Part shown: positions 11,200-21,911 of the stretch, one piece after another
Position numbering within the stretch: the stretch's first letter is position 1
Layout: every line of letters starts with the position of its first letter
Assembly (NCBI RefSeq): GCF_964204645.1
Contig: NC_134035.1
Span: 11,823,951-11,887,950, forward strand
DNA length: 64,000 bases
Source: Tubulanus polymorphus
Taxonomy: Eukaryota > Nemertea > Palaeonemertea > Tubulaniformes > Tubulanidae
Direction: 5' to 3'
The notes under the pieces: generated by a model
Seen by the model: only the letters and a program-made list of their open reading frames with translations
Told to the model about the DNA's origin: nothing
The model's database searches: none
Position numbers and translations under genes: made by a program

Positions 11200-12427
11200 T
11201 TTAATGATTGGTGGTTTTGGTGGCGTCTGAAAAATTGGAAACAAACAATTTATACAATGAATAATGTTACGTATAGTAACAGTAAACTCAGCTGCAGTCC
11301 GATAACCTTTATTCTCGGAATGGTTGATCATATGCACACAAATGAGGGAAACAGGGAATAAAACATGTTTGATTTCGGAAAACATGTTTCTCGTTTCTCG
11401 TAAACGCGCATGATACAGGGAAACACTTGGAAACATGTTTCCATCTCCTGTTTCTCTTCATCGTGTGCATTGGGCCTAATGTACAGTCAAACCTGCTCAA
11501 TTTGCATCAGTTCAATCCGGAAATTCATCTCATCCCGATATTGTTTACGGTTCATTTATACGTAATTACATGAAAAAATGAAGTTGGATTGAGATTTCTT
11601 AAATACCTCATAGATTAAATGAATCTCAACTGATCTGGATTAAACGGGTTCGACTTTATAATCCAATTCGGATATCACTCCTCACGCTCAAAAATATCAG
11701 ACTCCAGCCGAGTCTACTGTACTTAGGCCTTCATTATGTTTCAGCATAGAACATTCGCCAATAGTAACATGTAACTAGTGAGCACTGAAAGGGTTCTAAC
11801 CGAGTTCGTAAAACTGATATCCTGCGGAGAAATGTTTCGTATGAGTTCTCGCTCGAGTCAACGAATCCAAAATAGTTGAACCTAATTTCACGGCAAGCAA
11901 AAAATTATACACAAAGAGATAGATTAAAAAGAAACAAGAAAAATTGAATACGGATTCGACGCTTTCAAAAAAAGATTTACGTAAAATTTTGTTAAGTGTA
12001 GAATATTCTAAAATGTGAAGCATGTGGCAATAGATGGGAAACATCTGCTATAGTTTCAATGGTCTAAAAACGGGAGCCGTTGAAATACGTTATTCCAACT
12101 AGCGTTGTGCTGCGGTGCGCCGTGTGCATATCCAGCCTCCAGCCTCTTATTCCGACTAACGCATCATCTTCATGTAAGCAGATTCCACATTTTTCACTAT
12201 TCTTAGGGTGAAATTCGATCTCGAGGTGACACCCGGATGTCCAGATAACGCTCATAGTTGAAGACGACTATATCCGATATAGATCAGAAATAGTATCATG
12301 TGGTAATCTGGACTAGCCTCAAATTCATGTAGCACACCTAAGTTCACTTCGATGGTATTTTGTTGTTTTTCAAGTCATCACAGCAACCGATTATGAAGTT
12401 GGGGGGGATTCGCATCAGTTGTCGCAT
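11200..12427. other. Spacer between the second and third CD20-like genes
   Basis: Contains a copy of the 'gggaaac' MITE family at about 11327-11480 (listed separately) and otherwise AT-rich non-coding DNA. An anticipated promoter of the 10229-11143 gene lies in its left part, but no TATA box is clear. Confidence 0.4.
11327..11480. mobile_element. MITE family B, copy 1
   Basis: The segment carries 'ggaaacatgtttcc' and 'tctcctgtttctc' blocks and ends in 'tcgtgtgcattgggcct', matching copies at 43341-43548, 56818-57002 and 60951-61366. The terminal 'aggcccaa..gcacacga' of other copies is degraded at the left end here. No coding capacity. Confidence 0.7.
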
Positions 12428-13252
12428 TCAAGTGGTGATTGCGAGTGAATACGGAGGTGGAGGTGTATCCGGTGGTATATATTCATTCGTATCCGGCTGC
12501 TGTAAAATGGTGTTATCATCGACAGCTGTATCGCCGTTACTATCATCAACAGACGCGATCCGTAACGACTCCGAACACGACGACGGCTGACGGAGATTTT
12601 CTCGTCGCTGCGGGGATTCCGGGACGTTTCTCACGTTATCCCCGACGTCTCGTACATTAGTGTCCGGTTTGGGGAAACACTTCGCGGTGGTCGCGACGAC
12701 GACGTACGCGGGAGGCCGATCGACGACGTCCGCCAATTCGAACTCGGACGACGCGACGACCGAAACGTCCGTCCGTCGACAAAACAGAGTTTGCGCGCAC
12801 AACGAAGCCAACGCCAACGAAACTAAACACGGAATAAGAACCAACGCGGACACGACGCTTCTCAACGCGACGTCGCCGGCGGCGAATACGTACGAATGAG
12901 CGTAGAATATGACGAAGTGCAAACCGGCGAAAAACGATACGATCGCCGCGATCAGAGTTCCGTTGATCATACACGTCAGTTTGGTGCGTGTGGTTTGAAC
13001 GGCGAACCCGCCCGTCGCGATGAACAACGCGCCCGATACGTAGCTGAATCCGTTTACGAACTCGACGCCGATCACGAGACCGACGATCAGTAGCGTAGAC
13101 GTCGATATCGCGCCGCAAAATATCAGCAGAATTCCGGCGCGCCACACGTACGCGTCCGGGAAACCGGGTCGTCTGTCGCCGCGAGGCGGGCCTTCTCGCA
13201 GCGGCCCAGCGTACAACGGCGCCGAAACTCGTCTCGCCGGAAGAGCTTCCAT
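12428..13252 (-). CDS. CD20/MS4A-like four-transmembrane protein, third paralogue (274 aa)
   Basis: An intronless frame begins MEALPARRVSAPLYAGPLRE. Four hydrophobic helices lie at about residues 36-62, 67-85, 95-120 and 129-154, with the 'WRAGILLIFCGAI' start of TM1 and the 'LCAQTLFCR' end of TM4 equivalent to 'RRCGILQIVCG' and 'SCRAVCC' in the first paralogue. The C-terminal tail has two proline tyrosine elements, RPPAYV near residue 183 and a terminal PPDTPPPPYS; both fit PPxY WW-domain ligands as used by Nedd4-type ligases. It is the most diverged of the three, and transcribed first in the tandem array. The initiator ATG is the first in the frame after an upstream stop. Confidence 0.76.
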   Translation of the reverse strand: MEALPARRVSAPLYAGPLREGPPRGDRRPGFPDAYVWRAGILLIFCGAISTSTLLIVGLVIGVEFVNGFSYVSGALFIATGGFAVQTTRTKLTCMINGTLIAAIVSFFAGLHFVIFYAHSYVFAAGDVALRSVVSALVLIPCLVSLALASLCAQTLFCRRTDVSVVASSEFELADVVDRPPAYVVVATTAKCFPKPDTNVRDVGDNVRNVPESPQRRENLRQPSSCSESLRIASVDDSNGDTAVDDNTILQQPDTNEYIPPDTPPPPYSLAITT

Positions 13253-13319
13253 TCCGTTTTGCTTTTTTTTGCGGTTGTTGCACCAGACGTAATTCTGAAA
13301 TTACCATACAACTGAAAAT

Positions 13320-14520
13320 TTCATAGCACCTGCGCGCAATTTCTCTAAAGAGGTATCGAGTTGAAGTCGGTTTATTAGCAGGATCCGAGATACAAGTGTC
13401 TAGATACGTAGCTTGCCCTCGACTGTTTTACGAAGAAAAATTAAAATTGTTTTTCGGATTAGTTTTGATCGTTACGACGTGATTATCAAAATGATTAGTT
13501 TTAGTGAGAGTGAATTTGTTATTGAAAAGAAAGTTTTCATTATTCCATTGTTGAAAATTGAAATTTCAAAAAATTGAATTGTCGAACATGCTACAATTCA
13601 ATTCAATTCTCATCGACATATGATGTACCCAAGCATCAATCAATTAAACCCAGCATTTCTCAGGCCATACCTACTAGCAATGGAAATCATGAATACAGTT
13701 GATAGCTCTGAGATCAACTGATGGGATTGTGGCAGGCCTGAATAATGCTGGGAAGGTCCACAGGATGAGACAATCTTGAAAAGCACCCGTTTTGTATCCC
13801 TGACACGCGGGAGATCAGAAGAGGCTCGATACACGAACCAGAGGGCAGGCAGTTCTAGCACCAGACAATCTCTAAGTCATATTCGGTGCATCAATAGGGC
13901 TTTAGGCTGATTCAGGATTGAGTTGAATGTGTGCTTTTTGAGTTCATAGCTTCTGAACTGTATTTGTCCCCGAATAACTCAGCCACTGCAATGAACTCTC
14001 CCTTTGCAGTCAGTTTGAAAATACATTACCTCAGCCTTATGAGTAGTCGTGGAGTTGAAGGTCTACCACAGCTTCATCTGACAAACTCATAGGTGAAGGC
14101 CTAGTACTGAAACAGAAAAATGCAGAAAAATTGTTACAGTAAAAACTAGACAAGATATCAAGAGCGGGAATATTTTCTAAATAACAGGGGTGGGAAGCAA
14201 TTTTTCATTGCTGCGGCCAAATACCAATTTTGGACAGGTTCTAAATATTGCCGCGGCAAATTTACTTAATTTCTTCAAGAAAAAAGATGTCATTCACTTC
14301 AGTAAATTATTGCCGCGACTTCCAACGCCACTGAATTAAGTGTTGAACAGACTTTTGATCAATAGTATGTCACATGCGTGAGGTGGGGGGTCAGGTTGAT
14401 GACTTTACTGTAGCTTAGTTATAGACTAGACCGCTGTCAAGTTAAGCTAGGCTGATTTTCCTGCCTCCTGCTGTCATGATGGGTGGAGTCAGAAGAGTAC
14501 CGCGTAAAAAACCACTCAAC
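13320..14520. other. Divergent intergenic region before the secreted-peptide and DIABLO genes
   Basis: No exon is supported. The sequence separates leftward-transcribed CD20-like genes from rightward-transcribed genes, so promoters for both directions should lie here. 14160-14340 has two copies of a 'tgccgcgg' segment in opposite context. Nothing else was recognised. Confidence 0.4.
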
Positions 14521-14529
14521 ACTCACAGT

Positions 14530-14556
14530 GACGTCGTCAGTCTGGTTTATAAATAA
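14530..14556 (+). promoter_or_regulatory. TATA box with adjacent CRE-like site
   Basis: 'tataaata' starts at 14548, 46 bases before the ATG at 14594. 'tgacgtcg', one base from the CREB/ATF palindrome, lies about 18 bases upstream of it. A start of transcription about 30 bases after the TATA box would leave a leader of roughly 20 bases. Confidence 0.45.
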
Positions 14557-14593
14557 ATACTGACTCTGACTGACGAGACGACGAGAAAAAAAT

Positions 14594-14776
14594 ATGCCTT
14601 GCCTACTTACGTTAGGATTGTGTATTTTTCTAATCGTAAATCAGTGCCAGGCCTTTCTGAATGGTTCTGTATGCTGGATATCTATTCAGAGACGAAGATT
14701 GACGGTTCAGATTTGTTTTGAAGCGAGAGTTCAGGCCGGGATTCTCGATCGTACGAGGAACGACCGACGCGGATAA
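14594..14776 (+). CDS. Possible short secreted peptide precursor (60 aa)
   Basis: The frame encodes a textbook signal peptide, MPCLLTLGLCIFLIVNQCQA, followed by about 40 residues with one N-glycosylation site (NGS), two cysteines 14 residues apart and a tribasic RRR between them. The C-terminus is NDRRG. A TATA box precedes it by 46 bases and an AATAAA lies near 14857, so the unit looks like a compact intronless gene of about 300 bases. No family is recognised. An alternative is that this is part of the DIABLO promoter or leader, since the DIABLO ATG is only 212 bases downstream on the same strand, and the frame is accidental. Confidence 0.4.
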   Translation: MPCLLTLGLCIFLIVNQCQAFLNGSVCWISIQRRRLTVQICFEARVQAGILDRTRNDRRG

Positions 14777-14987
14777 CGAATAAATTACACAATTTCTAAT
14801 TCAGTTATCGATGAAATGGTCTTCATTTCATGATTTTTTATTATCTTATCATTCGAAATAAACATTTCTGTGGTCATAAGTGAATATTTTTATTCACAAT
14901 TCAATCTTAGAGATAGATTTTTGCGTTTTGGGCTTAAATATTTATTGATTTGATTTTAATATGCGTTTGCGTTTTAGATATTTCAAA

Positions 14988-17900
14988 ATGGCGGCGCCCA
15001 TGAAAATTTTAAATCTCGCTAATTTTGCCCGAAAATGCTCTCTAAAGTGGCGATACGTTCAAAGAATCGGCTCCAATTGCAATCGTATGCGTAGAGTAGT
15101 TACGGCGGCTCCTTTCGGAGTTTTGATCGCCGCCACACCGGTCGTGGCTAAGTCAGAAAAAGATGACGAAATGGTGAGTAGATTTTTCCCCTGACCCATA
15201 TGCCATGGCAATGCCAATGGCATCGTATGATAAAGATATTTTGAATTGAATTGAATAGCCTAATAGAGGCCTAATTAAATCGGCGATCAAGGCTAACTAA
15301 ACGGTCCAGATTCAAGAATCTAAATTATCGTAGTTGTTACTGTAGCGATCTTTCAAGCTAGATACTAGATAATGATATAGTGGTCTTGTGGATTGTGAAA
15401 ATATCCGATCGTGAAACTAAACCACAGACAAGTTACTGACTAGGCCCAACCATAACCTGAAACAACACTAGCGCCTCCTCTGGATCCGCCCCTGTCAAGG
15501 TAGATTTGAAAATGAACATTCAGTTCATTTCTGACATTCCAGCTGATCGATTATTAACACTGTACAAGATAGATATATTCTGACATGGATCTGTCTTATT
15601 ATCTTATTAAGGCAGATGATTTTTTACGAAATTTTTGCCCACTTTTATTCTATTTTCAGCAATTAGCGCTCAGTAACAAGAGACTGATACAAAACGCTGC
15701 ATTAGCGACAGTTGATGCGTCTTCTGCGATGTTAAACCAAGCTGTGATGGCGTTGATTTTAGTGGAAGATGAATACACTAAAGTAAGAATGTACATACAT
15801 TGTTTAACCACGGCAGGTTTAATAGTTGAATGTACATTGTTTAACCACGGCAGGTTTAATAGTTGAATGTACATTGTTTAACCACAGCAGGTTTAATAGT
15901 TGAATGTACATTGTTTAACCACAGCAGGTTTAATACTTGAATGTACATTGTTTAACCACGGCAGGTTTAATATTTGAATGTACATTGTTTAACCACGGCA
16001 GATTTAATAGTTGAATGTACATTGTTTAACCACGGCAGGTTTAATACTTGAATGTACATTGTTTAACCACGGCAGGTTTAATAGTTGAATGTACATTGTT
16101 TAACCACGGCAGGTTTAATACTTGAATGTACATTGTTTAACCACGGCAGGTTTAATAGTTGAATGTACATTGTTTAACCACGGCAGGTTTAATAGTTGAA
16201 TGTACATTGTTTAACCACGGCAGGTTTAATAGTTGAATGTACATTGTTTAACCACGGCAGGTTTAATAGTTGAATGTACATTGTTTAATAGTTGAATGTA
16301 CATTGTTTAACCACGGCAGGTTTAATGGTTGAATGTACATTTTTTAACCACGGCAGGTTTAATAGTTGAATGTACATTGTTTAACCACGGCAGGTTTAAT
16401 ATTTGAATGTACAATTTTTAACCACGGCAGGTTTAATAGTTGAATATGTACATTGTTTAACCACGGCAGGTTTAATATTTGAATGTACATTTTTTAACCA
16501 CGGCAGGTTAAATAGTTGAATGTACGTTGTTTAACCACGGCAGGTTTAATAGTTGAATGTACATTGTTTAACCATGGCAGGTTTAACAGTTGAATGTACA
16601 TTGTTTAACCACGGCAGGTTTAATAGTTGAATGTACGTTGTTTAACCACGGCAGGTTTAATAGTTGAATGTACATTGTTTAACCACGGCAGGTAGCTAAA
16701 GAGCTCACCGCGACAATCGATTACAGTTTACAAAACTTGGACAATGAATTCGCTCGAATGAAGGCGTGGAATAAAATCAATGATTTTCGAGACACGTTGT
16801 CCGATCTAAAAATCAAACGCGAGGTAGGGGTTGTTTTCTGTTTTTCGTGTTCTCGGTTTTCGTGTCGGGCTTGTTAGTAGAGTCGTCAGTGATTTTGATT
16901 GCCCTAAATGAGTAAAATTTTGATTGGCATTAGATTTGAAATGTTTCGATTCGGCGCATGGATCCTAAACCGGAGGGATCTGTAAAATCCTGCTCGAATC
17001 TTGAAGATGTAGAAATTAGCTTTTTGTGCCACAATGATTTTAACCGAAAGATATAAAACATCAAAAGAATTATTAAACATTGTTGGTTTTCAACTTCAAA
17101 TTTCTTATTTTAAAATCAAACCCCATTTCGTTTCTGGTAAGTGTGGTGGATTTACAAGTTACACCGAACCACATCTGCAAATCAGATAAATAAAACGGGG
17201 ACAATCCCCATTTCAAGGTCTAAAATCTTTCAGGTTTGTTTTGTTGTGCGTGAGACGCTTATCAGCGAAAAGTTAATCTAATCTGGATATATGCTTGAAT
17301 GTATGCAGGTTTTTATTGCACAGCGAACTCAGCTTAATCTGGATCATTCGGGACTGATGAACCCAATCCGGTTTATAAATGAAAAATCCAGATTTGTCCG
17401 GAACAAATCGGGTTTACTGCGAATATTTTAGATCGGGGATCAAAATTACTAAGTGACGGATGGGCTGTAAAAAACCCACTACAAAATAAATATAAACAAC
17501 TGTTATTGTTGTTTCCTTGCGTTTCAGGTGGAATCATTCCACCCATCTTCAGAGTTTATTAGAAATGTAAGGAAAAAACAAAAGCTGTTGCTTAGATTTT
17601 GTATTGTGTGTTTTCCCGCACGGAGAGACTATCCATCACTGTAATTACTAATAACTACTATAAGCGACTCTGTGTAATTTACTGATAATTGAATATACAA
17701 AGACCGCCGCCGCGACACGGAATTCGAGGGCATTTTCGAGTTGTTGTTTCAGCTTTCTTTTTTTTTGTTTTTTACCGTTCGTTGTTAGGCGTTAACGAAA
17801 CTTGTAGCGCTCTTAGAGAAACGCATACAGTGCCTCGGCAACGAGTTCGCGCAGCAGGAAATTTGGGATGAAATTATCGAGGCCCGTAGCGCGGTTAACG

Positions 17901-20596
17901 AGGGTAAAACGAAGAAATCGGTATGTACTAATTATATGCGTGGTGAATTCCGGTTGACAGAGTGAGGTCTCAGGTGGAGCGTTCAAAAAGTATGTACCCC
18001 ATAATTTTCCGACTTCCCCTCCACCTCTACTTACTTTGTGCATTAAGTTTCCTTACTTCCCTCTGAGATACGCACATACCATGTCATTAATCCCCTTCCT
18101 GTCAGTATTCAATCTTGACAATCACTAACCTGTTTTGATTTTTTTAAAATCAAGGACAAAATTTTCTTTCCAAAAGTACTTTCATTAGGCTACACTGCAT
18201 TAACACAAGAAGTGGTGATTTGTATTTGAGTATTTGGTGCATTGAGTAGAATCCAGATTGATTCAATCGGTACCCCATGATGATTATGTATTTTTTCTGC
18301 TTCAAACCCCCAAACCTCCCACTCCTGTGTACCTTGTTTGGTTCTGAAAATTCAAACCCTCGCCCCCATAGTGGTACATACTTGACGAACGCTCCTTTAT
18401 TTTAAGTAGCTGATTCGGGCCGTTCGTAGAATATCCTGCAACTTTAAGAATTAGTGCAACAGAATAAAACAGATTTACCTAGAATTTGTTCGCTTACTTT
18501 AATTCCGTTGTGGTCAAACAAGAGTTTCTTGATTTGGTACCAACACACTTTCATTTTAGCGCACTCGTCAAAAGTGGATTTTCATTTCCAAACTTAATTT
18601 TGGCACGCTCAAACAAAGGACCATCTATTTTGGCACCTGTACTTAAAACCCGTTTTCATCTTAACATCTGCGGCAAAAAGGAATTTTCATTACCGTGAGA
18701 GCACCAAAATTGATGAGGATTTTTTGTGCGGCAAATCACATTTTTGGTAGCCAAAATGAATGTCTGTTTTGATGGTTGTCGAAAATGGATATTCTTTGTC
18801 TTATGAAACAGATTCTTCTTAAAAGAAAGTTCCAGGCATTTTGTGTGGCTTACAATTGCATGTGGGATATTTTCTATTTTGAGGCGTGAATCAGCGACCA
18901 TCGTCAATAAAAACCACTACTTCTACATCAAACCACGTTTCAACTCATCTCTTCTGTATTGTGTTGATGCACTGTGTTCATATATTTTTAGATATTTTGT
19001 GAATAAATTCAATTTTTCCACGATCTCTCTTAATCATACACATACCAAACTGCTGTATACTACTTTATTGTACATTTTGACATGTTTTCATTCCTGTTGT
19101 ATGCGACGAGGTCAGCTGTACTGCGAAGTATTCTTTAGGAGTTACTACATTTTAGTTAGTCGCGCTACACCCCTCCCCCCTTCATTTGAAACCTCATTCA
19201 ACAACAGATTTACTATGACAGTAACACTAAACAAGTCTAATAAAGCGTAAAATGGATTCCTAGTCTTATTTTTGGTGAGCTTAAAAAACTGGCCGCCTAT
19301 TTACCCTGTACATTAATTACTTTAGAATCATGATCAAGCTAACACAGTAACAGACAGGGGCGGATCCAAATGCCAATTTTGAAGGATTAACACCAAAAAA
19401 ATGGGCCCTTTGATGTCCAAAAGGGCAATTTGGTGTACTGCCACCACTGAAATGATGCACCAATTATCTTTTTTGACAAAATGAAAAAAGGCACTCAAAA
19501 ACATTTGAAGACATTTGTACAAGTCCCACTGGATCCGCCCCTGTCGGACAGAAAGAACTGATTACAAATTGATAAGGAAATAAATATCATTGAATAAGAA
19601 GAGATTTTTTGTAAAACAATCTCATTGAATTCATTGATCACAGTTTTATCATTGGCCGTATCAAAATCATGGTTACTTGAACTTGTTGAATGAGGTTTCG
19701 ATGTATTTATTCAAGCACCTTCTTCGCTTTGCTTTTGTGGGTTATTCATTCAGCTTTGTTTATGTGCTTTTGTATAATATATCTATCTACGTAAACTTCC
19801 ATTTATTATTGAATTAATGAAATACTCAGTAGTTACATCTACGAGCAATCATCTGAATGGTGAGCTGAGATGATTTCCGTACACTATACTATGGGCAGGA
19901 TAGGCGAATTAAGAAGTGTTTTCAAAAACCGATGATTATTCTTTCAGCATTATGAACAGATAGTTGAACACGCCGAAAAACTGCTCAATACGGCTGCAGA
20001 GGCTGCTTTTGTATCAGGTTTGTAGTATTACTTGTCGTTATTGATACCTGTCGTCGACCATTTTCCTTTTGAAAATGATACCTTATTGACCTGGCCTTAT
20101 CGACAGGGGCGGACCTAGGGTTAAGACCTGAGGATTACCGATTTTTTTAGGGCAATATGAGTTTGAAAAAAGGACCTGTAGCAACTGAGTTGTGAGTTAA
20201 AGTCAAACTCTGAAATAAAATTCGTTCATTTTCAACGAGTTAACTATATCGAGTGAAATTTTAATTAGGAACTGGTTCCAGGCACTTTGATATTGACAGG
20301 AAGAATACACGCTGTTCAAGAATTCTCCACACAATTCTGCCTTCGTTTGAAGGGTGCCCTTTTCACATGTTCTTTTCGACGAAATTGTCTAAATATTGCC
20401 TGAATATTTTTGTTCGTACGTAGGTTCCGAATACGCTAGCACGGTGGCCGGCGAGCACCTGTACAGCGCGCAAGTAAAAAAGGAAATTCAACGCCGCGAA
20501 ACGGAACGCGCCGAACGCGAACTGCAAGCGATGGAAGTAAAAAGTATCAAAATGACGAGTAAACACGCGGAGAAACAGACGAAACAGCGAGGATGA
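14988..20596 (+). CDS. DIABLO: SMAC/DIABLO homologue, mitochondrial IAP antagonist
   Basis: Exons: 14988-15173, 15660-15782, 16692-16823 (3a), 17528-17566 (39-nt candidate microexon), 17789-17920 (3b), 19948-20017 and 20424-20596. All borders are GT/AG and phases agree. In vertebrates SMAC is imported into mitochondria, cleaved to expose an N-terminal AVPI, released during apoptosis, and binds BIR domains of IAPs. Here an Arg/Lys-rich, acid-poor presequence (about 48 residues) ends in FGVLIA before ATPVVAKSEKDDEM, matching the vertebrate cleavage region; A-T-P-V is a plausible IAP-binding tetrapeptide. The C-terminal EHAEKLLNTAAEAAFVSGSE aligns with the family's conserved MAAEAAYQTGAD block, and a charged helix follows. 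With one of exons 3a/3b and no microexon the product is 227 residues, close to human SMAC (239); with all it is 284. The start at 14988 (caaaATGG context) is preferred over the in-frame ATG at 14961. Confidence 0.9.
15783..16691 (+). repeat. 37-bp minisatellite filling DIABLO intron 2, about 24 units
   Basis: The unit is 'gtttaatagttgaatgtaca' followed by 'ttgtttaaccacggcag'. It begins within a few bases of the 5' splice site and the last unit ends exactly at the AG of the 3' splice site of exon 3a. Variants differ by single bases (agttg/acttg/atttg, acatt/acgtt); one unit is truncated near 16280. Every unit therefore repeats the sequence that serves as the true acceptor. Confidence 0.95.
16692..16823 (+). 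other. DIABLO: DIABLO exon 3a, duplicated exon, candidate mutually exclusive
   Basis: 132 nt, phase 0 at both ends, encoding 44 residues that begin VAKELTATIDYSLQNLDNEF. It aligns without gaps to exon 3b (13 of 44 identical, including the NEFA core, a Trp, an Ile and an Arg at the same positions). It also aligns to the vertebrate SMAC segment that follows EYTKA. The donor is GAG|GTAGGG, weaker than usual. Confidence 0.88.
17528..17566 (+). other. DIABLO: Candidate 39-nt microexon between DIABLO exons 3a and 3b
   Basis: Flanked by a good acceptor (ccttgcgtttcag) and a donor (GTAAGG), open in phase 0, encoding VESFHPSSEFIRN. It contains the 17-base near-perfect palindrome 'ggtggaatcattccacc' at its acceptor. 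Vertebrate SMAC has no matching segment, so inclusion is uncertain. Confidence 0.45.
17789..17920 (+). other. DIABLO: DIABLO exon 3b, paralogue of exon 3a
   Basis: 132 nt, phase 0 at both ends, encoding 44 residues that begin ALTKLVALLEKRIQCLGNEF. The acceptor is cgttgttag and the donor TCG|GTATGT. Its second half (IWDEIIEARSA) is closer to the vertebrate sequence VWQVIIGARAE than exon 3a is. Confidence 0.88.
19355..19543. mobile_element. 189-bp MITE with 'caggggcggatcca' terminal inverted repeats
   Basis: A 14-bp inverted repeat, 'caggggcggatcca' at the left and 'tggatccgcccctg' at the right, is perfect. The interior is AT-rich and non-coding. Single ends of related elements occur near 680-746, 15490 and 20105. 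The end sequence is of a type seen in hAT-like non-autonomous elements. A target duplication was not clear. It sits in a DIABLO intron. Confidence 0.8.
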
Positions 20597-21490
20597 GAAC
20601 GAGCGATTTTAGTTTAATTAGCTCGAATAATGTATATACGATGATGTAGTCAATTTTGTACACTTTCCAATGATTCGATGTATATCGATTATTAGTCGCG
20701 ATTTTATGTGATTTGAAGTCGTTTTCCACGGCGCGATACGCGTAACGGCAGAAAACGACGTTATAATCTTCGACATTTCTTTATTACAGTAGACTCCATT
20801 TGATCTTGGAGTAATCATTTGACCTCCAAGGTTTAACCCTGGGATTCTACTGCCTCGTACTAACGCGTGCTCCAGGTGATGTGTGGATAAAAGTTCATCG
20901 GGGTACAGTAGAACTCGCTGTAATTCAGATGACTACGGAAAAATGCCCAGATTTCTCCGAATTAAGCATAATCTGAATAATAGTTTACACGGTTCCAGAT
21001 AAAATGGACCAAATATTTCATCCGAATTAAGTGAAAAAGCAGATTGAGAAATCCGAATGAAGCCGGTTCTACTGTAATTGTCGGACCTGCTCTGACTGTC
21101 CCGGAATTGACTTGGTCCCGCGAGATATGAGCCTACAGCGCCGATCTACTTTATTGCCCTTCTTATAAAAACCGATTAAAGTAAGTTTCGATGTTTGCTC
21201 GGGATCACATGATTACCTGTTAATAAAGCCATCCTCTTTCAGGGATGAGAACCGGGGTTACATGTATCTAAAGCGGGGATCTACTGTACACATCTTTCTG
21301 GTCAAGTTGAATAGTGTCTGTAGCGGTAGCTATTAATGTTATGTATTTCTTATCAACACGACAAAATGACCTCGTTAATCTAGTGTCCTAGAAATGCATT
21401 TACGTTTAGTTTAGATAGTAGATATTACTGTACACGAAAACCTCGTCTAACCTCGGCCGAACTGGGACCGGGTAGGGATAGAAAAACACG

Positions 21491-21606
21491 CCAGGGTCCA
21501 GTTCCACAGTTCCGAGTTAAGATTTGACTCTGAACTAACTCATTGAAAATGAACTAACTCTAACTCAGAGTTAACTCTAACTCACAACTGTGGAACTGGA
21601 CCCTGG
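21491..21606. mobile_element. MITE family A, copy 1 (best preserved)
   Basis: About 116 bp ending in 'ccagggtccagttccacagt' and its reverse complement. The interior is itself near-palindromic, built of 'gagttaact' and 'ttcattttcaatgag'-like blocks, so the whole element can fold into one long hairpin. Related copies are at 40325-40516, 47530-47643 and 60478-60583. Confidence 0.85.
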
Positions 21607-21911
21607 ATGTCAGTAAATCATCTCATTTTCAAGAACTCCCGAGTTTTCCATATTGGGAGTAAGGCGAGGTTTACTGTACGGGATAGATCAGCCGTCTATT
21701 CACAACAACAGACGTATTTATAGTAAACACCTCGAACAGGTTCATCGAGAACCATTGGAGGTTCATCCACTGAGGCAACACTTTGGAAGAACCATTTGTG
21801 ATGATCGTATACGTTTCGTCATCAACCAACGCTATGTTGCAGAAGCATTGGTCGATAACGATACGAATTTACAACGATTAACTCGAAGTTGCTATTTGAA
21901 TGAACTTGATC

